Assembly (NCBI RefSeq): GCF_003952165.1
Contig: NZ_RXFT01000022.1
Location: 18,724-82,723, forward strand
Direction of reading: 5' to 3'
DNA: 64,000 bases
Source of the DNA: Variovorax guangxiensis
GTDB lineage: Bacteria > Pseudomonadota > Gammaproteobacteria > Burkholderiales > Burkholderiaceae_C
The notes under the pieces are model-generated. The model was not told the origin of the DNA. It made no database searches and was given only the letters and a program-made list of their open reading frames with translations. Numbering within the stretch: position 1 is the stretch's first letter; each line of letters opens with the position of its first letter. Positions 16,701 to 25,535 of this stretch are shown in pieces. Position numbers and translations under genes: made by a program.

Positions 16701-16838
16701 ATGCGAAGCACAGCCTTTGTCCTTCTCTTCTGCCTCGGCCTGCTGACGGCCGCGTGCGACGAAAAGCCGACGAAGCCGGGCGTGCCCACGCCGAAGGCTT
16801 TGGCGAGCCTTGTCGCTCCGGCGGCCTACGCGCACTGA
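16701..16838 (+). CDS. Small lipoprotein, hypothetical
   Basis: 45 aa (48 if the ATG at 16692 is used). A short n-region (MRST), hydrophobic core (AFVLLFCLGLL) and lipobox TAAC give a type II signal peptide; the mature part is only about 26 residues, Cys-Asp-Glu-Lys followed by a Pro/Lys/Ala-rich tail ending AAYAH. Asp at +2 would suggest retention in the inner membrane by the E. coli rule. There is no Shine-Dalgarno sequence before either ATG, and the upstream promoter predicts a transcript starting at the second ATG, so it may be leaderless. Resembles small entericidin-like or LptM-like lipoproteins in size only. Confidence 0.6.
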   Translation: MRSTAFVLLFCLGLLTAACDEKPTKPGVPTPKALASLVAPAAYAH

Positions 16839-16933
16839 GGTAAAGCCGCGCCCGAGGTGGCTCACTGCGCCACCTGGTTCCGCGCGTGTCTTGGGTTTTC
16901 GCACCGCGGGGTATCCTCGCCGCGGAGAGAAGA

Positions 16934-18205
16934 ATGAAGACAAGCGAGACAAACATCCACCAGCCCGACTCCCGCTACGCCATGGTCCGCCTGGGCCTCA
17001 CGCTGCTGATCATGACCGTCGGCAGCAGCGGCATGTACGTGGTGTCGGTGATGCTGCCCGCCGTGCAGGCCGAGTTCGGCATCGCGCGCGCCGACGCCTC
17101 TCTGCCCTACACGCTGCTGATGCTGGGCTTCGGTTTCGGCGGCGTGCTGATGGGCAAGCTGGCCGACCGCATCGGCGTGATGAAGCCGCTGCTGATGGGC
17201 GCGGTCTTCCTGGGGGCGGGCTACGTCGCCACGGGTTTCTCCGGTGGCATCGTCAGCTTCACGATGGCGCAGGCGCTGCTGGTCGGCCTGCTCGGCAGCT
17301 CGGTGGCCTTCGCGCCTCTGGTGGCAGACACCTCGCTGTGGTTCGTCAAGCGGCGCGGCATCGCGGTGGCGGTGTGCGCCAGCGGCAATTACCTGGCGGG
17401 CGCGGTGTGGCCGCCGATCGCGCAGCACTTCGTGGAAACCGTCGGCTGGCGCCAGACCTACATCGGCATGGGCATCTTCTGCGGCGTGACGATGGCGCTG
17501 CTGGCCATGTTCTTCCGCGCGCGGCCGCCCGCGCTGGCAGAAGCCGTTTCCGTGAATTCCGCCTCGGGCATCACGGCGCCGGTGCGCGACATGACCCGCC
17601 CCTTCGGCCTGAGCATGGGCGCGGCGCAGAGCCTGCTGTGCATTGCCGGCGTGGCCTGCTGCGTGGCGATGGCGATGCCGCAGGTGCACATCGTGGCCTA
17701 CTGCGGCGACCTGGGCTACGGCCCCGCGCAGGGCGCGATCATGCTGTCGCTGATGCTGGGCTTCGGCATCGTGAGCCGGCTGGTGTCGGGTGCCATCTGC
17801 GACCGCATCGGCGGGCTGCGCACGCTGCTGCTGGGCGGCGTGCTGCAGTGCGTGGCGCTGCTGCTGTTCCTGCCCTTCGACGGGCTGATGCCGCTCTACG
17901 TGATCTCGGCGCTCTTCGGCCTCTTCCAGGGAGGCATCGTGCCGTCGTACGCGATCATCGTGCGCGAGCACTTTCCGCCGAAGGAAGCGGGCGGGCGGGT
18001 GGGCACGGTGCTGATGTTCACGCTCTTCGGCATGGCGCTGGGCGGATGGATGTCGGGCAAGGTGTTCGACCTCACCGGCAGCTACCACGCGGCCTTCATC
18101 AACGGCATCGGCTGGAACCTGGTGAACGTGAGCATCGCGAGCTTCCTGCTGTTCAGGACGCTTCGGCGATCAGGCGGCCGAGTGTTCGCATTGCCTGCTC
18201 GCTGA
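16934..18205 (+). CDS. MFS transporter
   Basis: 423 aa with about 12 membrane segments. The MFS motif A-like loop GKLADRIGVMKP lies between helices 2 and 3, with its half-repeat SGAICDRIGGLRT in the second half. The ATG at 16934 was chosen for its ribosome binding site (GGAGAGA) and because the first helix then follows a normal cytoplasmic tail. Likely a proton-coupled organic-acid or monocarboxylate-type carrier, but the substrate cannot be read from sequence. The 3' end overlaps the convergent regulator gene by 53 bp, so the regulator may control it. Confidence 0.88.
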   Translation: MKTSETNIHQPDSRYAMVRLGLTLLIMTVGSSGMYVVSVMLPAVQAEFGIARADASLPYTLLMLGFGFGGVLMGKLADRIGVMKPLLMGAVFLGAGYVATGFSGGIVSFTMAQALLVGLLGSSVAFAPLVADTSLWFVKRRGIAVAVCASGNYLAGAVWPPIAQHFVETVGWRQTYIGMGIFCGVTMALLAMFFRARPPALAEAVSVNSASGITAPVRDMTRPFGLSMGAAQSLLCIAGVACCVAMAMPQVHIVAYCGDLGYGPAQGAIMLSLMLGFGIVSRLVSGAICDRIGGLRTLLLGGVLQCVALLLFLPFDGLMPLYVISALFGLFQGGIVPSYAIIVREHFPPKEAGGRVGTVLMFTLFGMALGGWMSGKVFDLTGSYHAAFINGIGWNLVNVSIASFLLFRTLRRSGGRVFALPAR

Positions 18206-19571
18206 CCGTGTCCCACGGGTGGCCGTAGTTGAGCCGCAGGCAGTTGGCGAAGGCGCGCGTGGCCGAGAAGATCGGACCCGGCGCGACGCTGATGCCGAGT
18301 TCCAGCGCCTTGCGGTGGATCTCCAGCGCGTTCGCACCCGCCGGTAGTTCTACCCAGAGGAAGTACCCGCCCAGCGGCCGCGTCGCGCGCGTGCCTTCCG
18401 GAAAGTAGTGCCCCACGGCCTGCGCGAAGGTGGCCTGCTGCATCGCCAGCGTCTGGCGCAGCTTGCGCAGGTGCCTGTCGAGCCCGCCTTTCTCCAGGTA
18501 GCCCGCGAGCGCCAGCTGTGCCGGCGCCGAGGTGCTCAGCGTGCTCGACAGCTTCTGCCGTGCGACCTTGCGTGCGAAGCGTCCGGCCGAGGTCCAGCCG
18601 ATGCGATAGCCCGGAGCCAGGCATTTCGAGAACGACGAGCAGTGCAGCACCAGCCCCTGCGTGTCGAAGGCCTTGGCCGGCGGTGGGCGGCGTTCGCCGA
18701 AGTACAGCTCGGCGTACACGTCGTCCTCGATCAGCGGCAGGCCATGACGCGCGAGCAGTTCCACCAGTGCCTTCTTCTTCGCGTCGGGCATCAGGCTGCC
18801 CAGCGGGTTCTGGAAGGTGGTCATGAGCCAGCAGGCGGCCGGCTTGTGTGCCGCGATGGCCTGCTCCAGCGCCTCCAGGTCGATGCCGTCGCCCGGATGC
18901 GTCGGCACCTCGACGGCGCGCAGGCCCATGCGTTCCAGCGCCTGCAATGCCGCGTAGAAGGTGGGCGATTCGACGATCACCGCATCGCCCGGCCGCGTCA
19001 CCGCCGAGAGGCAGAGGTTGAGCGCCTCCAGCGCGCCGTTGGTGATGACGATCTCGTCGGCCGGCACCTGCATGCCGTCGGCCAGGTAGCGCAGCGCGAT
19101 CTGCCGGCGCAGCGCCGCGCTGCCGGGCGTGAGGTCGTCCACCGTGCTCCACGGGTCGAGCGACCTGGCACTGGCGGCCATGAACTGTCCCAGCCGCGCC
19201 AGCGGAAACAGCAGCGGGCTCGGAAAGGCCGAGCCGAAGGGCACGACCTTGCGCGACATGCTGGCCTCGAGGATGTCGAACACCTGGTCGCTCACGTCCA
19301 GCGACTTCGGCCCGCCGGCGGGGCGCGAGGTGAGGGTGGATTCGGGCGGTGCGTCTCGCAGCCCGCCGCCGGCGACGTAGTAGCCCGAGCGGTCGCGCGC
19401 CCGCACCAGGCCGCGCGCCTCGAGCAGGTAATAGGCCTCGAACACGGTCGACGCACTCACCCCCCGGCTCTGGCCGGTGTGGCGCACCGAGGGCAGGCGG
19501 TCGCCGGTTTTCAGGGTGCCGTTGCGGATCGAGGCCTCGATGTCGGCGGCCAGGGCTTCGTACCTTTTCAT
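18153..19571 (-). CDS. MocR-type regulator: GntR helix-turn-helix fused to class I aminotransferase domain
   Basis: 472 aa. Residues 1-70 form a winged helix-turn-helix (GDRLPSVRHTGQSRGVSASTVFEAY with the linker missing from this list). Residues about 100-470 form a fold-type I aminotransferase domain with the PLP lysine Lys316 in SSFSKCLAPGYRIGW, plus FQNP and EDDVY motifs. MocR regulators bind PLP or an amino-acid adduct and act on a nearby divergent or own promoter. It is divergent from the DUF2970-cytochrome genes (104-bp gap) and convergent with the MFS gene. Which of these it controls is not visible. Confidence 0.93.
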   Translation of the reverse strand: MKRYEALAADIEASIRNGTLKTGDRLPSVRHTGQSRGVSASTVFEAYYLLEARGLVRARDRSGYYVAGGGLRDAPPESTLTSRPAGGPKSLDVSDQVFDILEASMSRKVVPFGSAFPSPLLFPLARLGQFMAASARSLDPWSTVDDLTPGSAALRRQIALRYLADGMQVPADEIVITNGALEALNLCLSAVTRPGDAVIVESPTFYAALQALERMGLRAVEVPTHPGDGIDLEALEQAIAAHKPAACWLMTTFQNPLGSLMPDAKKKALVELLARHGLPLIEDDVYAELYFGERRPPPAKAFDTQGLVLHCSSFSKCLAPGYRIGWTSAGRFARKVARQKLSSTLSTSAPAQLALAGYLEKGGLDRHLRKLRQTLAMQQATFAQAVGHYFPEGTRATRPLGGYFLWVELPAGANALEIHRKALELGISVAPGPIFSATRAFANCLRLNYGHPWDTVSEQAMRTLGRLIAEAS

Positions 19572-19675
19572 CGGCTCATTGCAGGATTCGTTGTTCGGGG
19601 CACTTTATCTGCACCGGTCAATTGGAGCGAATCTGCATCTGTTTTTTCTGGCCGGGCTGGTCCACACTCAACCCC

Positions 19676-19864
19676 ATGTCGAATCTCTTGCGCGCGTTGC
19701 GCGCCGTTCTCTGGAGTTTCATCGGGCTGGGTGGCCGACGCGCCGACGCCGAAAGCCGCACCTCGCAGGTCGGCATCCTGCCGCTCATCGGCGTGGCGCT
19801 GGTGATGGTGCTGCTGCTGATCGCGGGGCTGGTCACGCTGGCGCATCTCGCCGCCGGCACATGA
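19676..19864 (+). CDS. DUF2970 membrane protein
   Basis: 62 aa. The N-terminal LLRALRAVLWSFIGLGGRR is followed by one hydrophobic helix (IGVALVMVLLLIAGLVTL). This layout matches the DUF2970 family of betaproteobacteria, small single-helix inner-membrane proteins of unknown function. Its stop overlaps the start of the dihaem cytochrome gene (ATGA), so it is co-translated with it; a link to cytochrome assembly or respiratory complexes is plausible but inferred. Confidence 0.8.
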   Translation: MSNLLRALRAVLWSFIGLGGRRADAESRTSQVGILPLIGVALVMVLLLIAGLVTLAHLAAGT

Positions 19865-20580
19865 GGCGCGCGCTCAGGCTCCTCGCGCTCGGGCTGCTGC
19901 TCGCCGTGCAGGGCATGGCGGGCGCGGCAACGCCCAGCACTCCGGCCACCGTGCCCGACACCATCGAGCAGCGCGTAGCCGCCTGCATCGCCTGCCACGG
20001 TCGCGAGGGCGCGACCACCAACGCCGGCTACTTTCCGCGCCTGGCGGGCAAGCCGGCCGGCTACCTGTTCAACCAGCTCGTGAGTTTTCGCGATGGGCGC
20101 CGCTTCAACACCGACATGGCCTACATGGTGCAGCACCTGTCGGACGCCTACCTGCGCGAGATGGCCGAATACTTCGCCGGGCTGCAGCTGCCTTACCCGC
20201 CCGTTTCCCCCGTGAGCGATGCGACGCCCGAGCAGTTGCAGCGCGGCCGCCAACTCGTGCGCGAGGGCGATGCGGCGCGCGGCATTCCGGCCTGCGTGCA
20301 GTGCCACGGCGCGGCGCTCACGGGCGTGCAGCCGGCCATTCCGGGGCTGCTGGGGCTCCCGCGGCTGTACGTGTCGTCGCAGCTCGGCGCCTGGCTCACC
20401 AACGAGCGGCATGCGATGGCGCCCGACTGCATGGCCGATATCGGCCGGCGCATGAGCACCGCCGACATCAATGCCGTCGCGAGTTGGCTCGCCGTGCAGC
20501 CGATGCCCGTCGACACGAAGCCCGCCGCCTCGCTGCCCGCACCGCTGCCGGTGAAGTGCGGCGGCATGCCTGCGAAGTGA
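19861..20580 (+). CDS. Dihaem cytochrome c (c4-like), periplasmic
   Basis: 239 aa with a signal peptide (hydrophobic stretch LLALGLLLAVQGMAGA) and two haem-binding motifs, CIACH at 42-46 and CVQCH at 145-149, one in each of two similar domains. Distal Met ligand candidates lie in TDMAYM and HAMAPD. Cytochromes c4 carry electrons between membrane complexes and oxidases. Coupled by ATGA overlap to DUF2970 and 13 bp before the trihaem cytochrome gene, so all three probably form an operon. Confidence 0.92.
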   Translation: MRRALRLLALGLLLAVQGMAGAATPSTPATVPDTIEQRVAACIACHGREGATTNAGYFPRLAGKPAGYLFNQLVSFRDGRRFNTDMAYMVQHLSDAYLREMAEYFAGLQLPYPPVSPVSDATPEQLQRGRQLVREGDAARGIPACVQCHGAALTGVQPAIPGLLGLPRLYVSSQLGAWLTNERHAMAPDCMADIGRRMSTADINAVASWLAVQPMPVDTKPAASLPAPLPVKCGGMPAK

Positions 20581-20593
20581 GGGAGCAGCGCCC

Positions 20594-21883
20594 ATGAAAC
20601 TGCGACACCTCGCCTGGCTGCTGCTTGCGCTCGTCGTGCTCGGCGCCGTGGCCGCCGGCACCATCGTGGCGATGAACCTGCGCGGCGAAGACCCGCTGCC
20701 CGCGCAGGCCGAAGCCTTCCAGTCCACGCCGCAACTCGTCGAGCGCGGGCGCTACCTCGCGCTGGCCGGCAACTGCGCCGGCTGCCACACCACGCGCGGC
20801 GGCGAGCCCTATGCGGGCGGAATGCCCATCGAGACACCCTTCGGCACCGTCTATTCGAGCAACCTCACGCCCGACGACAAGGCCGGCATCGGCGGCTGGA
20901 GCAGCGCGCACTTCTGGCGTGCGATGCACAACGGCCGCAGCAAGGAGGGCCGGCTGCTGTACCCCGCGTTCCCGTACCCGAGCTTCACGCAGGTGACGCG
21001 CGAGGATTCGGACGCCATCTACGCCTACCTGCGCAGCGTGCCGCCCTCGGCGGTACCCAACCGCGAGCATCGCCTGCGCTTCCCCTACGACACGCAGGCC
21101 GCGCTCGCCGTGTGGCGCGCGCTCTCGTTCAAGCCCGAGCCCTTCGTCGCCAATGCAGGCAAGCCCGCCGAATGGAACCGGGGCGCCTACCTCGTCAACG
21201 GCCTGGGCCATTGCATCGCCTGCCATGGCAGCCGCAATTCGCTGGGCGCCACCGAGACGAAGCTGGGGCTTTCGGGCGGCCTGATTGCCGTCGAGAACTG
21301 GTACGCGCCTTCGCTCACCGATCCGCACGAGGCGGGCGTGGCCGACTGGTCCGCAGCCGACGTGGTGGCACTGCTCAAGAACGGCGTGGCGCCGCGCGGC
21401 TCGGTGATGGGGCCGATGGCCGACGTGGTGTTCCGCAGCACGCAGTACCTGAGCGAGGCCGACCTGGCGGCCATGGCGAGCTACCTCAAGGACCTGCCCG
21501 ATGCGCCCAAGGCCGAAGCCCCGGCCGCCGCCACGGCCAAGGCCCCGATCCGCCGCGATGCCGGCACCATGGCGCGCGGCGCGAAGATCTACGACCAGCG
21601 CTGCGCCTACTGCCACGGCGACCAGGGCCAGGGTGCGGCGGGCGCCTATCCGCCGCTGGCGGGCAACCGCGCAGTGAACATGGCGCGGCCCACCAACCTG
21701 ATCCAGGTGATCGCGCACGGCGGCTTCCTGCCCTCGACGGCTGGCAACCCGCGCCCCTACGGCATGCCTCCCTTCGGCCAGACGCTGGATGCGGCCGAGG
21801 TCGCGGCGGTGCTCACCTACGTGCGCGGCTCGTGGGGCAACGACAGCCCGCCGGTCACGCAGCTCGACACCATGCGGCGCTGA
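20594..21883 (+). CDS. Trihaem cytochrome c, membrane-anchored dehydrogenase subunit type
   Basis: 429 aa. An N-terminal hydrophobic anchor (about residues 8-27) is followed by three cytochrome c domains with CAGCH at 61-65, CIACH at 207-211 and CAYCH at 337-341. The layout matches the trihaem subunit of membrane-bound alcohol, gluconate or aldehyde dehydrogenases, which passes electrons to ubiquinone. No matching flavin or quinoprotein dehydrogenase is present nearby, so the electron donor is unknown. Ends 24 bp from the convergent lipoxygenase stop, across a GATCGACC-like repeat that ends in the palindrome GACCGATCGGTC. Confidence 0.92.
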   Translation: MKLRHLAWLLLALVVLGAVAAGTIVAMNLRGEDPLPAQAEAFQSTPQLVERGRYLALAGNCAGCHTTRGGEPYAGGMPIETPFGTVYSSNLTPDDKAGIGGWSSAHFWRAMHNGRSKEGRLLYPAFPYPSFTQVTREDSDAIYAYLRSVPPSAVPNREHRLRFPYDTQAALAVWRALSFKPEPFVANAGKPAEWNRGAYLVNGLGHCIACHGSRNSLGATETKLGLSGGLIAVENWYAPSLTDPHEAGVADWSAADVVALLKNGVAPRGSVMGPMADVVFRSTQYLSEADLAAMASYLKDLPDAPKAEAPAAATAKAPIRRDAGTMARGAKIYDQRCAYCHGDQGQGAAGAYPPLAGNRAVNMARPTNLIQVIAHGGFLPSTAGNPRPYGMPPFGQTLDAAEVAAVLTYVRGSWGNDSPPVTQLDTMRR

Positions 21884-21907
21884 TCGATCGACCGATCGAC
21901 CGATCGG

Positions 21908-23917
21908 TCAGATGTTCGTGCTGGAGGGAATCCGGCTCGGCAGCAGATATTCGTAAGGCCGCGCGCGCGTCGCGTTGCGCTGGCCGATGGTCGCTTCGAT
22001 GCCCGCAAGCGCATTGCGGAAGCGCTCCAGCGGCCCGCCTTGCCCGACGATGGCCGGGTCCAGAAGCACCGGCAGGTGCGGAAAGACGTTGTCCTTGTAT
22101 TCGCCCAGCGGCCGGTAGTACACGCCGCCGAGGATGTGGAACAGCAGGATCTGCTCCTGCGCCGCCAGCCGCGAGGGCAGCATCTGCGACCAGCTCGCCT
22201 CGTTCTGGCCAGCGCCGCTCGTCGGCGCCGGCATCCCTTCGGCACCCGCGCTGAAGGGCGCATAGGTCATCACCGAATACTGCGGGAAGTTCACCGCCGC
22301 GTGCTGCGCGCTGGCGTTGAAGATGATGGCGGTGAGCACGTCGGCCAGCTGCGCGCGCGTGGTGATCGCGCGGAAGCCGTGCACCTTGCCGCTGGTCGCC
22401 AGCTCGGAGGCCCAGGCCTTGAGCTCGTAGTCGCCGGTCACGTCGGCGTCGCTCAGGTAGTAGGTGGCCACGTAGTCGCCCACCCACTGCGCGATCGCGT
22501 TCCACACCAGCAGCGCGTCGTCGCGGTAGGGGTAGTCGGGCAGTGCCGCTGCGTCGTCCACGCCGCGCGTGCGCAGGTCGCTGGGCAGCATCATGCGGTC
22601 GTAGAAGTCGTAGGCCAGCCGGTCGCGTCCGCACTGCTGCTGCAGCGTCTCGATGGGCGCGGCGAGGATCACGTCGCCCGTGGTCAGCGGCGCCATGATG
22701 ATCAGCGTGGCCGCCTCGTTGATGAACATCGCGCCTTCCAGGTGCGGCGACAGCAGCCGGCTCAGCGGATGCGCGGTCGCGAGCTGGCGCTGCGTGGCCA
22801 TCGCGAAGGCTTCCGACATCAGGTGCGTGCGGCCCAGGTGCACGAACATCTCGTGGTAGTTGAAGTCGGCCACCTGCACCACGGTCTTGGCCGACTGCCA
22901 GGCCCAGTAGGCCTCGGCGTTGGCGGTGTCGTCCACGCGCAGGAAGATGGCGCTCGCGGCCGGGTCCTGGCCGCACTGGATGGCGACCGGCACCAGCGAG
23001 CGGCCGGTCTTCGGCCGCGCGAACAGCGCAATGGGCGCCTGGATGTAGCCGGTGCCCGTGAGCGGCTTGACCTGCGCTCCGGCCGGTGCCATGTCTGCGA
23101 GGCCTTCGTAGTCGAGGATGTAGAGCCGGCCCGACGAGGCAGCCTCGGCAAGGCTGTCGCCCGCGCCCATCACCTGCTGGTACTGCGCATTGCCGAGCGG
23201 GAACTTGGCCGGCAGCGCGGTCGCGCGCTGGATCAGCATCGGGTTGGGCCCGGCTACGCGCATGGCGGCGAACAGGTCGTTGTCGTGCAGCAGCTGCGCG
23301 ATGGCGGGCTTCTCGATGGTGATGAACAGTGCGTCGTACTGCGCCACCGTCTTCGGTCCGTTCAGCGCGCCCAGCGGGCCTTGCGAGAGCAGGTCCTGGT
23401 GGATCTGCTTGAGCTGCGTGGAGATGTCGCCCGCCGTGCCGGTGAGCGTGCCGAGCAGCGTCAGCACCGCGGCCGGCAAGGTGGTCAGTCCGCTGTTGGC
23501 GGCCAGCAACTGGTCGAAGCTGGCCTGCAGGCTCGCAAGCCGCGTGCGCAGGTTGTCCAGTGACTGCAGGCTGCCCGAGGCCAGTGCGCTGGTGGCGAAC
23601 GAGGCCGCGAAGTTGGTGACAGCCTCCAGTGCTTTCGAGATCGTCTTGAGCTGGTGCTCCAGCGCCGGCAGTTCGGTGGCCGGCACCACCGCGGCCATCG
23701 GCACGCCAGCCAGGTTGATGTGCGATTCGGTCCAGAGATAGGTCGCCTGCCGTCCCACCAGTTCCAGCCGCCGCAGCGTGGCGCTGATCGGGTCGATCTT
23801 CTGCGGCAGCGTGGGCTTCGGCACCGGCAGGGCCGCCGATGCCGTGGATGTCTTGCCGGCCAGCAGGCTCAGGCCGCCCGCCGAGGCGGACCATTTGAGG
23901 ATGTCTCTGCGCTTCAT
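21908..23917 (-). CDS. Lipoxygenase, Tat-exported
   Basis: 669 aa. Lipoxygenases insert O2 into polyunsaturated fatty acids through a non-haem iron. The full family signature H-x4-H-x4-H-x17-H-x8-H is present at His355, 360, 365, 383 and 392 (HLGRTH, then HPLSRLLSPH). The later ligand block QHAAVNF and the iron-binding C-terminal Ile (SSTNI) are both visible. The start at MKRRDILKWS gives a twin-arginine-like leader with an Ala-rich region up to about residue 29, implying export folded. Upstream lies a 32-bp operator-like repeat. Bacterial homologues, such as that of Pseudomonas aeruginosa, act on host or plant fatty acids; the role here is inferred. Confidence 0.93.
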   Translation of the reverse strand: MKRRDILKWSASAGGLSLLAGKTSTASAALPVPKPTLPQKIDPISATLRRLELVGRQATYLWTESHINLAGVPMAAVVPATELPALEHQLKTISKALEAVTNFAASFATSALASGSLQSLDNLRTRLASLQASFDQLLAANSGLTTLPAAVLTLLGTLTGTAGDISTQLKQIHQDLLSQGPLGALNGPKTVAQYDALFITIEKPAIAQLLHDNDLFAAMRVAGPNPMLIQRATALPAKFPLGNAQYQQVMGAGDSLAEAASSGRLYILDYEGLADMAPAGAQVKPLTGTGYIQAPIALFARPKTGRSLVPVAIQCGQDPAASAIFLRVDDTANAEAYWAWQSAKTVVQVADFNYHEMFVHLGRTHLMSEAFAMATQRQLATAHPLSRLLSPHLEGAMFINEAATLIIMAPLTTGDVILAAPIETLQQQCGRDRLAYDFYDRMMLPSDLRTRGVDDAAALPDYPYRDDALLVWNAIAQWVGDYVATYYLSDADVTGDYELKAWASELATSGKVHGFRAITTRAQLADVLTAIIFNASAQHAAVNFPQYSVMTYAPFSAGAEGMPAPTSGAGQNEASWSQMLPSRLAAQEQILLFHILGGVYYRPLGEYKDNVFPHLPVLLDPAIVGQGGPLERFRNALAGIEATIGQRNATRARPYEYLLPSRIPSSTNI

Positions 23918-23966
23918 CGGGGAGTCCCTGTTGTTGTGAATCTCGGGAGGCCGACGGAAGGCTCGG

Positions 23967-23998
23967 CCACCAAATCGAACGCTCGTTCTATTTGGTGG
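23967..23998. promoter_or_regulatory. TetR-type operator, 32-bp inverted repeat
   Basis: Left arm CCACCAAATCGAACG, 2-bp centre, right arm CGTTCTATTTGGTGG; 14 of 15 positions pair. The core GAACG-CT-CGTTC is the usual form of TetR-family operators. It sits 50 bp upstream of the lipoxygenase start, on the promoter side. No TetR gene lies in the window. Confidence 0.65.
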
Positions 23999-24087
23999 GC
24001 GGATTCTGCGGAGGGGCTTGGGCGTTGGCAATCAGGGTTGCTGCCTACTCCGAGGCGCGTTCCCTGCAACGTCTGGTCAGGGCGTCG

Positions 24088-25479
24088 TCAGGCCGTATGC
24101 GGGTGCCGTGCCGCTTCGTACAGCGTGCGCGCCAGGTCGCGATGTCTGGCCAGCAGCGGCGCCAGTTCGAGCCCGGTGAATGCACCGCCGCGGATCCGCA
24201 CCGCGCCGCCGATCACGCTCAGCGACACCGATGCCGGCGTGCAGAACACGAGCGCTGCCACCGGGTCGTGCCCCGCGCCAGCGTGCGCGACGCCGCGCAT
24301 GTCGAAGGCCACGATGTCGGCCGACATGCCGGGCGCGATGGCACCGATGTCGTCGCGGCCCAGCACCTGCGCGCCGCCGAGCGTGGCGATCTCCAGCGCC
24401 TCGCGCGCCGTCATCGCTGCCGGTCCGTAGCCCACGCGCTGCAACAGCATCGCCTGCCGCGCCTCGCCCAGCATGTGCGCACCATCGTTCGACGCGCTGC
24501 CGTCCACGCCCAGCCCTACCGGCACGCCCGCGCGGCGCATCGCACCGATGGGCGCGATGCCCGAGGCCAGGCGCATGTTGGAGCACGGGCAGTGCGCCAC
24601 GCCCGTGCCGGTGCGGCCGAAGAGCGCGATGCCGGCCTCGTCGAGCTTCACGCAGTGCGCGTGCCACACGTCACGGCCCACCCAGCCCAGGTCCTCGGCG
24701 TACTCGGCCGGCGTCATGCCGAACTTCTCGCGCGAGTAGGCGACGTCGTTGTCGTTCTCGGCCAGGTGCGTGTGCAGCGATACGCCGCGCTCGCGCGCCA
24801 GTTCGGCCGACAGGCGCATCAGGTCGCGCGACACCGAGAAAGGCGAGCAGGGCGCGAGCACGATGCGGCGCATCGAGTGGCGCGAGGCATCGTGCCAGCG
24901 GCCGATGAGCCGCTCGCTGTCGCGCAGGATCGCTTCCTCGGTCTCGACCACCTCGTCGGGCGGCAGTCCGCCGGCGCTGCGGCCCACGCTCATGCTGCCG
25001 CGCGCCGCGTGGAAGCGCATGCCCATCGCGTCGGCCGCCTCGATCGAATCGTCGAGCCGCGAGCCGTTGGGAAACAGGTAGAGATGGTCGCTGGTGGTGG
25101 TGCAGCCCGAGAGCATCAGCTCGGCCATCGCCGTCTGCGTGGACACCCGGATCATCTCGGGCGTGATGCGCGCCCACAGCAGGTACAGGCTGGTGAGCCA
25201 GCCGAAGAGCTCGGCGTCCTGCGCCTCGGGCACCGCGCGCGTGAGGCTCTGGTACATGTGGTGGTGCGTGTTGACCAGGCCGGGCATCACCACGTGACCG
25301 CGCATGTCGATGGCTTCGGCCTTGCCGTCGCGCAGGGCTTCGAGGTAGGCGATGGGCAGCTCGGCCGTGGGGCCGGCCCAGGCGATCGCGGGGCCGTCAC
25401 ACACCACGGCGCCGTCGGCGATCTCGCGCCGGGTGGCGTCCATGGTGACGAGAGTGTCGGCATGTCGGAGGATCAGCAT
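24088..25479 (-). CDS. 8-oxoguanine deaminase / AtzB-like amidohydrolase
   Basis: 463 aa. Metal-dependent amidohydrolase superfamily: metal ligands HxH in NTHHHMYQ (His72, His74), a later HTHLAE motif, a His in AHCPCSN, and a catalytic Asp in GLGVDGSASND. The sequence most resembles 8-oxoguanine deaminases and hydroxyatrazine ethylaminohydrolase (AtzB), a group that removes amines from purines or triazines. The ATG at 25479 was chosen because upstream sequence is not family-like. The 5'-nucleotidase gene lies 56 bp upstream on the same strand, consistent with purine salvage or damage clearance. Confidence 0.88.
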   Translation of the reverse strand: MLILRHADTLVTMDATRREIADGAVVCDGPAIAWAGPTAELPIAYLEALRDGKAEAIDMRGHVVMPGLVNTHHHMYQSLTRAVPEAQDAELFGWLTSLYLLWARITPEMIRVSTQTAMAELMLSGCTTTSDHLYLFPNGSRLDDSIEAADAMGMRFHAARGSMSVGRSAGGLPPDEVVETEEAILRDSERLIGRWHDASRHSMRRIVLAPCSPFSVSRDLMRLSAELARERGVSLHTHLAENDNDVAYSREKFGMTPAEYAEDLGWVGRDVWHAHCVKLDEAGIALFGRTGTGVAHCPCSNMRLASGIAPIGAMRRAGVPVGLGVDGSASNDGAHMLGEARQAMLLQRVGYGPAAMTAREALEIATLGGAQVLGRDDIGAIAPGMSADIVAFDMRGVAHAGAGHDPVAALVFCTPASVSLSVIGGAVRIRGGAFTGLELAPLLARHRDLARTLYEAARHPHTA

Positions 25480-25535
25480 GCCGGCATTCTTGCCCCCGGG
25501 CTGGGCGCGAGGCAAGCGCGCCGCGAGGCCGCCGC

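Noticed and set aside
21882..21910. GATCGACC tandem-like repeat as a site-specific recombination or CRISPR-like array
   Set aside because: Only three short units at a convergent gene junction, no spacers; simplest as a short repeat or weak bidirectional hairpin.
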